Source: Pleurocapsa sp. PCC 7319
GTDB taxonomy: Bacteria > Cyanobacteriota > Cyanobacteriia > Cyanobacteriales > Xenococcaceae
Direction: 5' to 3'
DNA: 64,000 bases
Assembly: GCF_000332195.1 (NCBI RefSeq)
Contig: NZ_KB235922.1
Span: 4,127,322-4,191,321 of the forward strand
The notes under the pieces were generated by a model. It was not told the origin of the DNA, did not search any database, and saw only the letters and a list, made by a program, of their open reading frames with translations. Below are positions 43,574 to 52,438 of this stretch, one piece after another (within the stretch, counting starts at the first letter, position 1; the number at the start of each line of letters is the position of its first letter). Position numbers and translations under genes: made by a program.

Positions 43574-45853
43574 ATGACCGCTATCTCTATCATAGAAAGT
43601 CGCAGTAACGAAGTTAATCTTCCTTATTGGTTACAAGAATGTCTAATTAATCAGCAAACAGAGCAGTCAGAATCGGACGCTACTGTAATTTGTCGGGCAT
43701 TTAATTTTGCTTATCAGCTTCACGAAGGTCAATATCGTAAGTCTGGAGAGCCTTATATCGCTCATCCGATAGCAGTAGCTAGTTTATTGCGGGATTTGGG
43801 GGGGGATAGCGTAACTATCGCCGCTGGATTTCTCCATGATGTGGTAGAAGACACGGAAGTAACTCCAGAAGAAATTGAGGAAATGTTTGGGGTACAAGTA
43901 CGTCAATTAGTCGAGGGCGTAACCAAACTATCTAAGTTTAATTTCTCTAGTACAACAGAGCGTCAGGCAGAGAACTTCCGACGCATGTTTCTCGCCATGG
44001 CAACGGATATTCGCGTGATTGTGGTTAAGTTAGCAGATCGACTGCATAATATGCGAACTCTAGATCATCTCAAGCCAGAAAAGCAACGACGCATTAGCCA
44101 AGAAACTAGAGAAATTTTTGCTCCCCTAGCAAATAGATTGGGTATTGGTCGATTTAAATGGGAACTAGAAGACCTCTGCTTTAAATATTTAGAGCCAGAA
44201 GCCTATGAAGAAATTAGAGCTCTAATTGCCGAAAGACGAGCTGATCGCGAAGCCAGAATTGTTCGAGTTACCGAAAAACTGCGATCGCGTTTAGAAGAGT
44301 TAAAAGTCAATGTGATTGAGCTTAAGGGAAGACCCAAGCATCTTTACGGCATTTATCAAAAAATGCAGCGACAACAGAAAGAATTTAGTCAAATTTATGA
44401 TATTGCTGCCTTCAGAATTATTGTTGAAACTAACGAAGAATGTTATCGTTCTCTAGCGGTAGTTCATGATGCCTTCAAACCCATTCCTGGAAGATTTAAG
44501 GATTATATTGGTTTACCCAAGCCTAATCGTTATCAGTCTCTGCACACTACTGTAGTTGGCTCCAACGGTCGTCCGATTGAAATCCAAATTCGGACCATGG
44601 AAATGCACCAAATCGCTGAATACGGGATTGCTGCTCATTGGAAGTATAAGGAAACAGGCTCCAGCAATACTAGGTTGTCCTCTGAAGATAATAAATTTAC
44701 TTGGTTGCGCCAATTATTAGAGTGGCAAAAAGATCTTAGCGACGCTCAAGAATATATGGAGAACGTGCGGGATAATCTATTTGAAGACGATGTTTATGTC
44801 TTTACTCCCGACGGTGATGTTATAGCTTTAGCCCAGGGAGCAACTCCTGTAGACTTTGCCTATCGTATTCACAGTGAAATTGGCAATCATATGAAGGGGG
44901 CGAGGGTAAATGGTCGCTGGTCGGTATTATCCAAGCCTCTAGAGAATGGGGATATTGTCGAAATCGTTACCCAGAAAAACAGCCATCCTAGTTTAGACTG
45001 GCTTAATTTTGTCGTCTCTCCTACAGCTCGTAACCGTATCCGTCAATGGTATAAGCGCTCGCACCGTGATGAGAATATTGCCCGAGGCAAAGAATTATTG
45101 GAAAAAGAAATGGGGAAAAGTGGTTTTGACTCTTTACTCAAATCAGAGCCAATGCTAACGGTAGCGAAACGTTGTAACTATCACTCTGTAGAAGATTTAC
45201 TGGCAGCTTTAGGATATGGCGAAATTACTCAAAATCATGTGGTTAATCGTCTGCGGGATGTTGTTAAAGAACAACAGCCAGTTGAAGAAGCAGAAGTAGC
45301 CAATGAAGAAGATTTAGAAATCTCCAACTATACTCCCAATCAGATTGAGAAGCGTGAAGGTGGAAAGTCTCCCATAGTTGGGGTGGAAGGGATGTTGTAC
45401 CACATAGCAGGCTGTTGTAAACCTTTGCCTGGAGAATCTATTATTGGTGCAGTAACTCTCAGTTCGAGAGGAATATCTATTCATCGTCAGGGCTGTCATA
45501 ATGTTGAGAAAATTCCAGGAGAACGTATTATCCCTGTTAGCTGGAATGGAGGCGGCGAAGAAGGAAAGCCACTAACTTATCCGGTAGATATTCAAATCGA
45601 AGCTATGGATCGGGTTGGGGTCTTAAAAGATATCTTGGCACGCTTAAGCGATCGCGGTATTAACATTCGTAATGCTGGAGTTAAGACTAGCCCTAATAAA
45701 CCAGCCCTAATTTCCCTAAGTATAGACATTAGAGATCGCCAACAACTAGAGTATATTTCTCAACGAATTAAAAGTATGAGTGATATTCTCAATATTCGTC
45801 GAGTGATTGATTCTGGCGATTGCGCTTCGCGCACCAGCAGAGCTGATCGCTAA
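43574..45853 (+). CDS. Bifunctional (p)ppGpp synthetase/hydrolase Rel
   Basis: A 759-residue Rel/SpoT protein controlling the stringent response. N-terminal HD hydrolase: HEGQYRKSGEPYIAHPIAVA, AAGFLHDVVEDTEVTPEEIE and VKLADRLHNMRTLDHLKPEK, all intact. Synthetase: GRPKHLYGIYQKMQRQQKEF and YDIAAFRIIV. TGS domain from DDVYVFTPDGDVIALAQGAT; C-terminal zinc-finger-like and ACT domains (EAMDRVGVLKDILARLSDRG). The last residues GDCASRTSRADR come from a 27-nt in-frame repeat insertion into a GCGATCGC that otherwise would read GDR-stop. Confidence 0.96.
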   Translation: MTAISIIESRSNEVNLPYWLQECLINQQTEQSESDATVICRAFNFAYQLHEGQYRKSGEPYIAHPIAVASLLRDLGGDSVTIAAGFLHDVVEDTEVTPEEIEEMFGVQVRQLVEGVTKLSKFNFSSTTERQAENFRRMFLAMATDIRVIVVKLADRLHNMRTLDHLKPEKQRRISQETREIFAPLANRLGIGRFKWELEDLCFKYLEPEAYEEIRALIAERRADREARIVRVTEKLRSRLEELKVNVIELKGRPKHLYGIYQKMQRQQKEFSQIYDIAAFRIIVETNEECYRSLAVVHDAFKPIPGRFKDYIGLPKPNRYQSLHTTVVGSNGRPIEIQIRTMEMHQIAEYGIAAHWKYKETGSSNTRLSSEDNKFTWLRQLLEWQKDLSDAQEYMENVRDNLFEDDVYVFTPDGDVIALAQGATPVDFAYRIHSEIGNHMKGARVNGRWSVLSKPLENGDIVEIVTQKNSHPSLDWLNFVVSPTARNRIRQWYKRSHRDENIARGKELLEKEMGKSGFDSLLKSEPMLTVAKRCNYHSVEDLLAALGYGEITQNHVVNRLRDVVKEQQPVEEAEVANEEDLEISNYTPNQIEKREGGKSPIVGVEGMLYHIAGCCKPLPGESIIGAVTLSSRGISIHRQGCHNVEKIPGERIIPVSWNGGGEEGKPLTYPVDIQIEAMDRVGVLKDILARLSDRGINIRNAGVKTSPNKPALISLSIDIRDRQQLEYISQRIKSMSDILNIRRVIDSGDCASRTSRADR
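45816..45850 (+). repeat. HIP1-splitting hairpin module inside the rel 3' end (27-nt unit)
   Basis: GCGAT is followed by T-GCGC-TTC-GCGC (4-bp stem, 3-nt loop), then ACCAGCAGAGCTGAT and CGC-TAA. Removing bases 45821-45847 restores GGCGATCGCTAA. As 27 is a multiple of three, the frame and stop are kept and nine residues are added. Confidence 0.85.
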
Positions 45854-45863
45854 ACTCTATTAT

Positions 45864-46001
45864 TTAAATCCAGCCTAAAAAATTACCAATAATAAGACCG
45901 ATTCCAACTCCTGCTAAACCACTAAAGGCAGTGGGCAAGAAATGCCAATCATTGCGAATATGTAAGGGAGAAAATTTTTGATTTTTGCTATTAGTAATCA
46001 T
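45864..46001 (-). CDS. Small hydrophobic protein (45 residues)
   Basis: ATG 46001 opens 45 codons: a polar N-terminus (MITNSKNQKFSPLHIRNDWH) and a Gly-rich hydrophobic C-terminus (FSGLAGVGIGLIIGNFLGWI) that could span a membrane. It is convergent with rel, 10 bp from its stop. I see no Shine-Dalgarno. It resembles short cyanobacterial membrane peptides in composition only; existence needs homologues. Confidence 0.4.
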   Translation of the reverse strand: MITNSKNQKFSPLHIRNDWHFLPTAFSGLAGVGIGLIIGNFLGWI

Positions 46002-46349
46002 TTGAATAAACTTAATTTTATAGTTGGTGAGCAGTAATAGTCGCAGGAATCAACCTACTGGATAGGAAGTAATGAATGCCTGGGGAAATCCCAGGCAAAA
46101 CCGTATTTGTTGTTGTCTAGATACTTCTGGAGGAATCAAAAGCTCCTATGGCTATAGCCAAAGAGAGTGTCACTTCAGTTGACTACATCCTAAATATGCT
46201 TGAAGCTAAATTGTGTGATTGAATATGGATCAGCAATGAGATGATCGTCACACAAAAATATGATCACAATTACTTGTAGCTATTAAATGAGCTAAAAAGA
46301 TTCGCTGAAGCAAAAACTGAAAAGTAAATCAATACTTCTCCTTTGTTTA

Positions 46350-46600
46350 TATAGTCATTCCAAATAAAAACCATATGATTGTGTAAGGGCGAATCGCGAT
46401 TCGCCCCTACAATAATTATCTGTCTAACACGACTTGGAAGGTTTCTCTGAAATCTTTGCACAAAAAGGATTTTGCAATTAGGACATAAATACTATTTAAA
46501 CGAAAATACGTTGTTTTAGTGGTGGATAAATATGCTAACCTTCCAAGTCGTGTGTCTAACAAAATCTCTCATTATACGGAAACTAATTGGAATGACTATA
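46350..46600. mobile_element. MITE-like element with TATAGTCATTCCAA inverted ends
   Basis: Ends are TATAGTCATTCCAA (46350-46363) and its exact reverse complement (46587-46600), with imperfect pairing extending about 20 bp further inward (CCATATGATTG against CCGTATAATGAG). The ends begin with TA, consistent with an IS630/Tc1-type TA target. The 251-bp interior has no transposase frame. It also contains a near-palindrome, AGGGCGAATCGCGATTCGCCC, around 46386-46406, and a second inserted element. Confidence 0.7.
46422..46560. mobile_element. Inner MITE-like insertion with 7-bp direct repeats
   Basis: GTCTAAC occurs at 46422-46428 and 46554-46560. Between them is an element with 17-bp exact inverted ends, ACACGACTTGGAAGGTT (46427-46443) and AACCTTCCAAGTCGTGT (46537-46553). 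The interior is about 93 bp, non-coding. The flanking repeats look like a target-site duplication, overlapping the ends by two bases (AC). Confidence 0.75.
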
Positions 46601-46668
46601 ACTAGTTAGTGCCATCTACTAGTCTGCCAATTTTGAAATAATGGATGCTAAAAAGTTCGGAATTCAAA

Positions 46669-46693
46669 GTTATAGGTTATAGGTTATAGGTTA
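46669..46693. repeat. Heptanucleotide tandem array, unit GTTATAG x3.5
   Basis: Three exact copies plus a partial one, upstream of the AraC-type regulator. Confidence 0.8.
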
Positions 46694-46811
46694 ATTCAAA
46701 CTTGTTAGAGTACTACTTTGCGATCGATTACTAACAAGTCTGCTCCTTTAATTCTCCACTTTTTCTCGATTGATTCCTAGTTTAGGAACAAGTCTAGAAA
46801 AATCAAGATAC

Positions 46812-47333
46812 ATGAAAGTATTTAGCGAGAATGAATCGAGAACAAAAGGGCAATTGCTTCAGGAATTAAACGCTATGCGCCAAAGAATCACTGAATTAGA
46901 AGCCCAAGCAAATAAAACTGAACTTAAAAAAAGAACCAACCTCAAATTCATTGAGCAGACTAATATTCCTCAGAAACATATTTTTGAACCAAGTGAATCT
47001 GGGACTTTCAAGTTTCCCGACAATTTTCAATTAAGAGAAATATTTGCTTTTATCGAAGCCAACTATCATCAGCCAATTACTTTAAATGAAGTTGCTCATA
47101 ACTTCAATTATTCCTCATCTTATCTGACTAGCTTGGTGCGTCGTCTCACAGGAAAAACCCTCTATCAGTGGATTGTTCAACGTCGGATGTTTCAAGCTCG
47201 TTGCCTACTCTTATCAACCAATTTGTCTTCATCTCAGATTGCTGAGACTGTCGGTTATTCAGATCCGGGTCACTTTATCAAACATTTTCATCAATTGCAT
47301 GGGCAACCTCCTAAGACTTGGAAAAATAGTTAG
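46812..47333 (+). CDS. AraC-family transcriptional regulator
   Basis: A 173-residue protein from ATG 46812 (the frame is open 14 codons upstream to TTG). Residues 1-70 include a short coiled coil (LLQELNAMRQRITELEAQAN). Residues 75-173 are the double helix-turn-helix AraC domain: IEANYHQPITLNEVAHNFNY, SSSYLTSLVRRLTGKTLYQW, SSSQIAETVGYSDPGHFIKH and FHQLHGQPPKTWKN. There is no ligand-binding domain. It is the first gene before the co-oriented sugar/partner-switch cluster, so it may regulate that cluster; this is inference from position. Confidence 0.88.
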   Translation: MKVFSENESRTKGQLLQELNAMRQRITELEAQANKTELKKRTNLKFIEQTNIPQKHIFEPSESGTFKFPDNFQLREIFAFIEANYHQPITLNEVAHNFNYSSSYLTSLVRRLTGKTLYQWIVQRRMFQARCLLLSTNLSSSQIAETVGYSDPGHFIKHFHQLHGQPPKTWKNS

Positions 47334-47405
47334 AGATCATCATTGTTCTGTTCCGAAAGTTCTTCAGCCTCATAATTTCGCTGAGTGTCATTGATTTTTT
47401 TTAGC

Positions 47406-47505
47406 TATAGCAATACGAACTTTTATTAGGACACTCATTGCTCGTAAGTAATGAGTAATAAGTAATAAGTAATAAGTGTTCTAATGTAGGTTCGTATTGC
47501 TTATA
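47406..47505. mobile_element. Inverted-repeat element enclosing a heptamer array
   Basis: TATAGCAATACGAAC at 47406-47420 is mirrored by GTTCGTATTGCTTATA at 47490-47505, and pairing continues inward (ATTAGGACACT against AGTGTTCTAAT). In the centre (47447-47477) is an AGTAATA heptamer array of four units. About 100 bp in total, non-coding; MITE-like. Confidence 0.65.
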
Positions 47506-47933
47506 TGAATAAGCTAGATAGCTTTCGAAAATCTTCACAATGATAAAAGTTTTCGATACTTACAAGCTTGTTGAAAATATAAATCTAAAAGCAAAAAATA
47601 AAAAGCTTCGATTTAAGATTTCAAAGCTTTGATCAACAGCATTCTTAAAATTATTCATTTATCTTAAATGTGTTTTGATTGTTAAAAATAATATTTTAAA
47701 GATTACTCTATTAATATAAAAATCTTTATTCTAAAATCAACTAAAAAATATCCAATATCATCTCAATTATTTCCATTGTAATCACTTTAAATCTTGATTA
47801 TATTGATTATAGATTAAGACTTGAATTTTACCTAATCAAGTGATTGTAATTAGTTAGATATCTAAATTAAATAATTGAATATCTAGCTTTATTTATCTGA
47901 TAGATTGTGTATCCATAGAATTGAAAAAATATC
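47506..47933. other. Long AT-rich leader before the cluster
   Basis: About 430 bp of very AT-rich sequence with no coding frame I can support. Together with the preceding element it separates the AraC-type gene from the SnoaL-like gene by 600 bp, so the cluster probably has its own promoter here. Confidence 0.5.
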
Positions 47934-48506
47934 ATGAATAAGCGAGTAAATTACTATCAATATTTGGCAGCAGACTATTCAAAACCTGGATTAGTTTCTG
48001 ATGAATTGAGACAGGAAATGATCGAGTTAGCCGAAAAGTTTATTTCTCTAAAAAAGGATGTCTTGCCTACAATTAACTCGGACTATCCTCTAGAACAAAT
48101 TGAACAAGAAAATAAAGAATGGTGGCCAACTCATTGTGAGGCATTGAGACAAGGACGAGGAGATATTTTGACTGATGAATATTATCAAGACCTCGTTTAT
48201 TTGTGTCAAGATGGTCCTTATCGTGGTATTGAAATGCAAAAAGAGCGGGAGCAACATTGGTGGGCATTAATTGCACAGCCTGGAGTAACTATGTGTTGGC
48301 CTATCGTGATGTTTCATGGTGAAGTTACCTATTTTGAGTGGAAATGTGTAGATGATGAAACCAATGAAACTATTGCCAAAGGAAATGTTACCTGGATGCG
48401 TCGCGGTCATCGTGGTGGCTGTTATTTGAAAACTGAACAATTGACCTTCTATCGTGATGTTTTTGCTGATGAAAAGCTTTTGAAACTAATAACTACCGCT
48501 GCCTAA
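47934..48506 (+). CDS. SnoaL/NTF2-like protein
   Basis: A 190-residue protein: MNKRVNYYQYLAADYSKPGL, then an extended helix region, WWPTHCEALRQGRGDILTDE, and beta strands around VMFHGEVTYFEWKCVDDETN. The combination of helices followed by a curved sheet with the HGEV and EW positions is like SnoaL-type polyketide-cyclase/NTF2-fold proteins. The reaction is unknown. It is the first gene of a plus-strand run to 58013. Confidence 0.6.
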   Translation: MNKRVNYYQYLAADYSKPGLVSDELRQEMIELAEKFISLKKDVLPTINSDYPLEQIEQENKEWWPTHCEALRQGRGDILTDEYYQDLVYLCQDGPYRGIEMQKEREQHWWALIAQPGVTMCWPIVMFHGEVTYFEWKCVDDETNETIAKGNVTWMRRGHRGGCYLKTEQLTFYRDVFADEKLLKLITTAA

Positions 48507-48622
48507 TTGCTTACAAAATTATATCTCTAGTTGAGATTTTTTTGACTTTCCCTGACTTTAAATTATGGCAGAAACGGCACAAGATTTTTGACAATTTGAA
48601 TCATAAGTAAAGGACAGCAGCA

Positions 48623-49429
48623 ATGGTTTTAGCAATTAACAATTTACTGCAAGGAGTTCAGCACGTTGGCATAACCGTCAATGACATGGCAAAATCCCTT
48701 GAATTTTACACAGAAGTGTTAGGAGGGAAACTGGTTGTCAGCGAAAGCGATCTTGTAGGCGATATCATTCAAAACACCCTCTTTCAAAAGGAGGAATTGG
48801 AAGCGATCGCTTCTGGAACTGACCCAGAAACTCTGGATATTCCTCATCTTAGAAGTGGCAAACAAGATGCATTGGATGTTAAGTTCATCTCTTTTGGCAA
48901 CACGGTTGTAGAACTACTTCAGATCAAAGAGGCGGGAAATCAAGATTTACCTCACAGTTCAGTTAGAACTCTTCCCTCTCACATTGGCGGTGTAAATGCA
49001 ATGCACATCTCTTTCAACGTGAAAGAAGGCATTGACCTAAATCTGTTTGCCAAGATGTTGGAACAAGAATGCCAAAAACGAGGAATGACGAATGTAGTTT
49101 GTAATCGTGTCATTCGCGTTAAATCTGAAGTCGAGAGAAGATCTGTTGCTCTGAGGTACAACTCTTTCAAATTTTGGAATGAACCAGAGTCCCTAGCAGC
49201 AGGCGAACCAGAAATAGACTGGAGTAATGACCCTATGGAGGGTTGGTCATTATTTTACTGCAAAGGTCCCAGCGGTGAGCAGCTTGAATTTAACCAAGTT
49301 ACTGGCAAAGTAAAAACTCGGTTTCAAAACGCCATACAGGAATATAACCAGGCAAACGAAACTTCCTTTTCTTTTTCAGAGACAAAAGTGACCGATGTTT
49401 TAGGTAATGGACTAGTCTCTCAGACCTGA
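48623..49429 (+). CDS. VOC-superfamily (glyoxalase/bleomycin-resistance-like) protein
   Basis: A 268-residue protein. The first VOC half is GVQHVGITVNDMAKSLEFYT, VLGGKLVV (metal-ligand His in QHVGI) and TVVELLQ (Glu). The second half includes GGVNAMHISFNVKEGIDLN and SLFYCKGPSGEQLEFNQVTG, which gives the distal His/Glu pair. A long insertion (about residues 55-90) separates the strands. Family members are metal-dependent lyases, isomerases or dioxygenases; the substrate is unknown. It lies between the SnoaL-like and DJ-1-like genes. Confidence 0.8.
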   Translation: MVLAINNLLQGVQHVGITVNDMAKSLEFYTEVLGGKLVVSESDLVGDIIQNTLFQKEELEAIASGTDPETLDIPHLRSGKQDALDVKFISFGNTVVELLQIKEAGNQDLPHSSVRTLPSHIGGVNAMHISFNVKEGIDLNLFAKMLEQECQKRGMTNVVCNRVIRVKSEVERRSVALRYNSFKFWNEPESLAAGEPEIDWSNDPMEGWSLFYCKGPSGEQLEFNQVTGKVKTRFQNAIQEYNQANETSFSFSETKVTDVLGNGLVSQT

Positions 49430-49552
49430 AGTAAGTAAAAACGTTTTGGAACTTGAGAAATTGGTTAGAGAAAAAGAAACCTATTTAACCTAAATATTTC
49501 TCCAATTTCTAACTCCAGAAATTAGCAAGTAAACTCATCATAATTAAGTAAG

Positions 49553-50167
49553 ATGGCAACTAAAAGCAAAGGTAAAATTGGCGTAATTATTGAAGAACAC
49601 TTCGATGAAACTGAATATCGTCGATTCAACGAATTTTTTCCCGAACATGGCTATGAAGTGGAATATATTTCTAATCTTTGGAATCAGGAAAGTTTGACTT
49701 TCAAAGGCAACGACCATAATGAAGAAGTTACCGTTACCTTAGATTTTAAAGATATCGCTCCTGCTGATTACCGAGGCATCATTCTGATTGGTGGTTATGC
49801 GATGGATCGTCTGCGCTATCAAGTCGCGCCTCAACCTGGTCAACCTAATCAATCGCCAGCCGTTGAATTTCTACGTCAAGCGGTTGAATTAATGGATGAT
49901 TCGGACCTTAAAATTGGCACTATTTGCCACAGTATGTGGTTGTTTTGTGCCGATCCAGAACTAATTAAGGGTCGCAAATTTACCTGTGCTCATAATATTA
50001 TTTGCGATGCTGAAAATGCAGGAGGAACTGTGATTTATGAAGGTGATAGTACTCCAGCAACTTATGTTGATGGGAATTTAATTTCTGGGCAGCATCCAGG
50101 GGTAATTGAAGAATTTATGCAGCTCTTTTTGGCAGCTATCGACCAGAAGCAGACTGTAAAAGTTTAA
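49553..50167 (+). CDS. DJ-1/PfpI-family protein
   Basis: A 204-residue class I glutamine-amidotransferase-like protein. It has KIGVIIEEHFDETEYRRFNE (acidic residue of the active site), ADYRGIILIGGYAMDRLRYQ and the nucleophile elbow LKIGTICHSMWLF with Cys near residue 124, followed by RKFTCAHNIICDAENAGGTV and VDGNLISGQHPG. Members act as proteases, deglycases or chaperones. Its position before the AGE-type epimerase suggests a part in sugar metabolism, perhaps glycation repair. Confidence 0.85.
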   Translation: MATKSKGKIGVIIEEHFDETEYRRFNEFFPEHGYEVEYISNLWNQESLTFKGNDHNEEVTVTLDFKDIAPADYRGIILIGGYAMDRLRYQVAPQPGQPNQSPAVEFLRQAVELMDDSDLKIGTICHSMWLFCADPELIKGRKFTCAHNIICDAENAGGTVIYEGDSTPATYVDGNLISGQHPGVIEEFMQLFLAAIDQKQTVKV

Positions 50168-50215
50168 TCGACTATTTCTCGATTGCTCTCTGGTGGGCTT
50201 GCACTCGTATTTTTG

Positions 50216-50240
50216 TAAGGGCGTTAGCAAAACGCCCTTA
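50216..50240 (+). repeat. Palindromic hairpin, stem TAAGGGCGTT
   Basis: TAAGGGCGTT (50216-50225) and AACGCCCTTA (50231-50240) form a 10-bp stem between the DJ-1-like and AGE genes. There is no T tract after it, so it is more likely a repeat or an RNA-processing/stability hairpin than a terminator. A comparable GGGCGAA-centred palindrome lies near 46386. Confidence 0.65.
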
Positions 50241-50276
50241 ATCCCGAACTTTTGATTAAATAGCGGAATACAACCC

Positions 50277-52097
50277 ATGGGCAATACAATAGATTTTCCT
50301 TTTTCCGATCTAATTGCCGGATATGTCACTTACTTTGATGCTGACAATGATATTTTCGGACTAAAAACCTCAGATAATCGTGAATTCAACTGTGCTTTGA
50401 GTCCTATGACTTATGCCAAACTGGTGCAGAATTTGGATGAGGGATATCCTGATGCTACGGGGGCGATGAGGTCGATGTTAATACCAGGAAGATATCTATT
50501 TACCTACGGTATCTTCTATCCTGACAGTCCTAAGTTTGAGGCTAAACAGATTGTTTTTGTTGGTCGTCACCAACAAGACTATGTTTTTGAGAAACAAAAT
50601 TGGTGGATCGATCAAGTTCTTTCTCTGGCTAATTTTTACTTTCAAGCCCAATTTGGTAAGGATGAAATTAATTATCGCAACTATCGCACCAACCTCAATA
50701 TTTCTGGTGTGCGTTCAACAGATAATTTTCGCCAAGAAACTGACACGATTTCTCGCCTCGTATATGGTTTTGCTACAGCCTATATGATGACTGGGGAAGA
50801 TAAGTTTCTCGACGCTGCTGAAAAAGGGACTGAATATCTCCGGGAGCATATGCGGTTTGTCGATCTCGATGAAGATATAGTTTACTGGTATCACGGTATT
50901 GATGTTCAAGGAGAGCGAGAGCATAAAATCTTTGCTTCTGAATTTGGCGATGATTATGATGCAATCCCTGCCTATGAGCAGATTTACGCCTTAGCAGGGC
51001 CAGTACAAACTTATCGTCTCACAGGCGATCGCCGTATTCTGGATGATGCGGAAAAGACAATCAAGCTGTTCAATAACTTCTTTCTCGATCGCAGCCAAGG
51101 AGGTTATTTTTCCCACCTAGATGTGGTTACATTAGATCCTCGCAGTGAATCCTTGGGTAGTAACCGGGCGAAAAAAAATTGGAACTCGGTTGGCGATCAT
51201 GCCCCTGCTTACTTGATTAATCTTTGGTTGGCTACTGGCAAACAAGAGTACGCCAATATGTTAGAGCATACTTTTGATACTATTATCCAGCGTTTTCCAG
51301 ATTATCAAAATAGTCCTTTTGTCCAAGAAAGATTTTTGGAAGATTGGTCTACCGATACTACTTGGGGATGGCAACAGAATCGCGCTGTAGTTGGTCACAA
51401 TCTTAAGATTGCTTGGAATTTGATGCGGATGAATAGCCTCAAACCCAAAGAGGCTTATTTAGATCTAGCAACTAAAATTGCTCACCTAATGCCTGAGGTG
51501 GGGAGCGATTTACAGCGAGGCGGTTGGTATGATGTTGCCGAAAGAATTTTAGGTGAAGGCGAAACAGTACATCGTTATGTATGGCACGATCGCAAGGCTT
51601 GGTGGCAGCAAGAACAGTCGATTCTAGCCTACTTGATTTTGGCTGGCGTGCTTAAAAATGACGACCATCATCGTCTAGCTAGAGAAGCTGCGGCTTTTTA
51701 TAATGCTTGGTTTCTCGATACTGAAGACGGTGGTGTTTACTTCAATGTTTTAGCCAATGGCATTCCCTTTTTAGCTAGTGGTAACGAACGAGGTAAAGGC
51801 AGTCACTCTATGAGTGGTTATCACTCCACCGAGCTGTGTTATTTAGCAGCAGTATATAGCAACTTACTGATTAATAAACAACCAATGGACTTCTACTTTA
51901 AACCGATACCTGGAGGATTTCCTAATAATATTTTGCGAGTTTCCCCAGATATTTTACCTGATGGCAGTATCAAGATTAGCCAAGTGGAAATTGATGGCGA
52001 ACCCTACACTAAGTTTGATGCCGAGAAGTTGACAGTCAAGTTACCTCAAACTAAGGAACGGCTGAAAGTCAAGGTTCAAATTGTACCTAATCCTTAG
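50277..52097 (+). CDS. N-acylglucosamine 2-epimerase-family (AGE) protein
   Basis: A 606-residue protein. The first 110 residues are an extra beta-rich domain (LIAGYVTYFDADNDIFGLKT; MRSMLIPGRYLFTYGIFYPD). From about residue 120 comes an (alpha/alpha)6 barrel: FATAYMMTGEDKFLDAAEKG, YQIYALAGPVQTYRLTGDRR-like segments, KAWWQQEQSILAYLILAG and SHSMSGYHSTELCYLAAVYS. In the AGE fold, conserved His and Glu residues in such helices epimerise or isomerise sugars. The cyanobacterial relative in the Synechocystis icfG region is of this type. The STAS gene begins 8 bp after its stop. Confidence 0.85.
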   Translation: MGNTIDFPFSDLIAGYVTYFDADNDIFGLKTSDNREFNCALSPMTYAKLVQNLDEGYPDATGAMRSMLIPGRYLFTYGIFYPDSPKFEAKQIVFVGRHQQDYVFEKQNWWIDQVLSLANFYFQAQFGKDEINYRNYRTNLNISGVRSTDNFRQETDTISRLVYGFATAYMMTGEDKFLDAAEKGTEYLREHMRFVDLDEDIVYWYHGIDVQGEREHKIFASEFGDDYDAIPAYEQIYALAGPVQTYRLTGDRRILDDAEKTIKLFNNFFLDRSQGGYFSHLDVVTLDPRSESLGSNRAKKNWNSVGDHAPAYLINLWLATGKQEYANMLEHTFDTIIQRFPDYQNSPFVQERFLEDWSTDTTWGWQQNRAVVGHNLKIAWNLMRMNSLKPKEAYLDLATKIAHLMPEVGSDLQRGGWYDVAERILGEGETVHRYVWHDRKAWWQQEQSILAYLILAGVLKNDDHHRLAREAAAFYNAWFLDTEDGGVYFNVLANGIPFLASGNERGKGSHSMSGYHSTELCYLAAVYSNLLINKQPMDFYFKPIPGGFPNNILRVSPDILPDGSIKISQVEIDGEPYTKFDAEKLTVKLPQTKERLKVKVQIVPNP

Positions 52098-52105
52098 CAG
52101 TTCTC

Positions 52106-52438
52106 ATGAATATTAATACTAAACAAATTGCCGAAGTAAAAATAATCCAACTTGATGGAGAAATCGATACTAGTACTGCTTCAACAGTACAAAAGAAGGT
52201 TTTGTCACTTATTCAACCAGACTGCAAGCTGCTTTTAGACCTGTCTCAGGTTAACTATATGTCTAGTGCCGGGTTGCGCTTGCTGTTATCTCTCTATCGC
52301 CAAACTATTGCTAAACAGGGTAAGTTAGTTCTGGTAGGACTATCGGAAGACATTGAAGATACGATGTCTGTTACTGGTTTTCTCAATTTTTTTACTACCT
52401 GTAAAACAGTAAATTCAGGATTAGAAGCACTGAATTGA
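52106..52438 (+). CDS. STAS-domain anti-sigma factor antagonist (copy 1)
   Basis: A 110-residue single STAS domain. The phospho-acceptor region is LDLSQVNYMSSAGLRLLLSL, with Ser next to Ala-Gly-Leu at about residue 55, as in SpoIIAA/RsbV. When dephosphorylated, such proteins bind the anti-sigma kinase and free its target. It is 8 bp after the epimerase gene, so likely cotranscribed with it. Confidence 0.92.
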   Translation: MNINTKQIAEVKIIQLDGEIDTSTASTVQKKVLSLIQPDCKLLLDLSQVNYMSSAGLRLLLSLYRQTIAKQGKLVLVGLSEDIEDTMSVTGFLNFFTTCKTVNSGLEALN

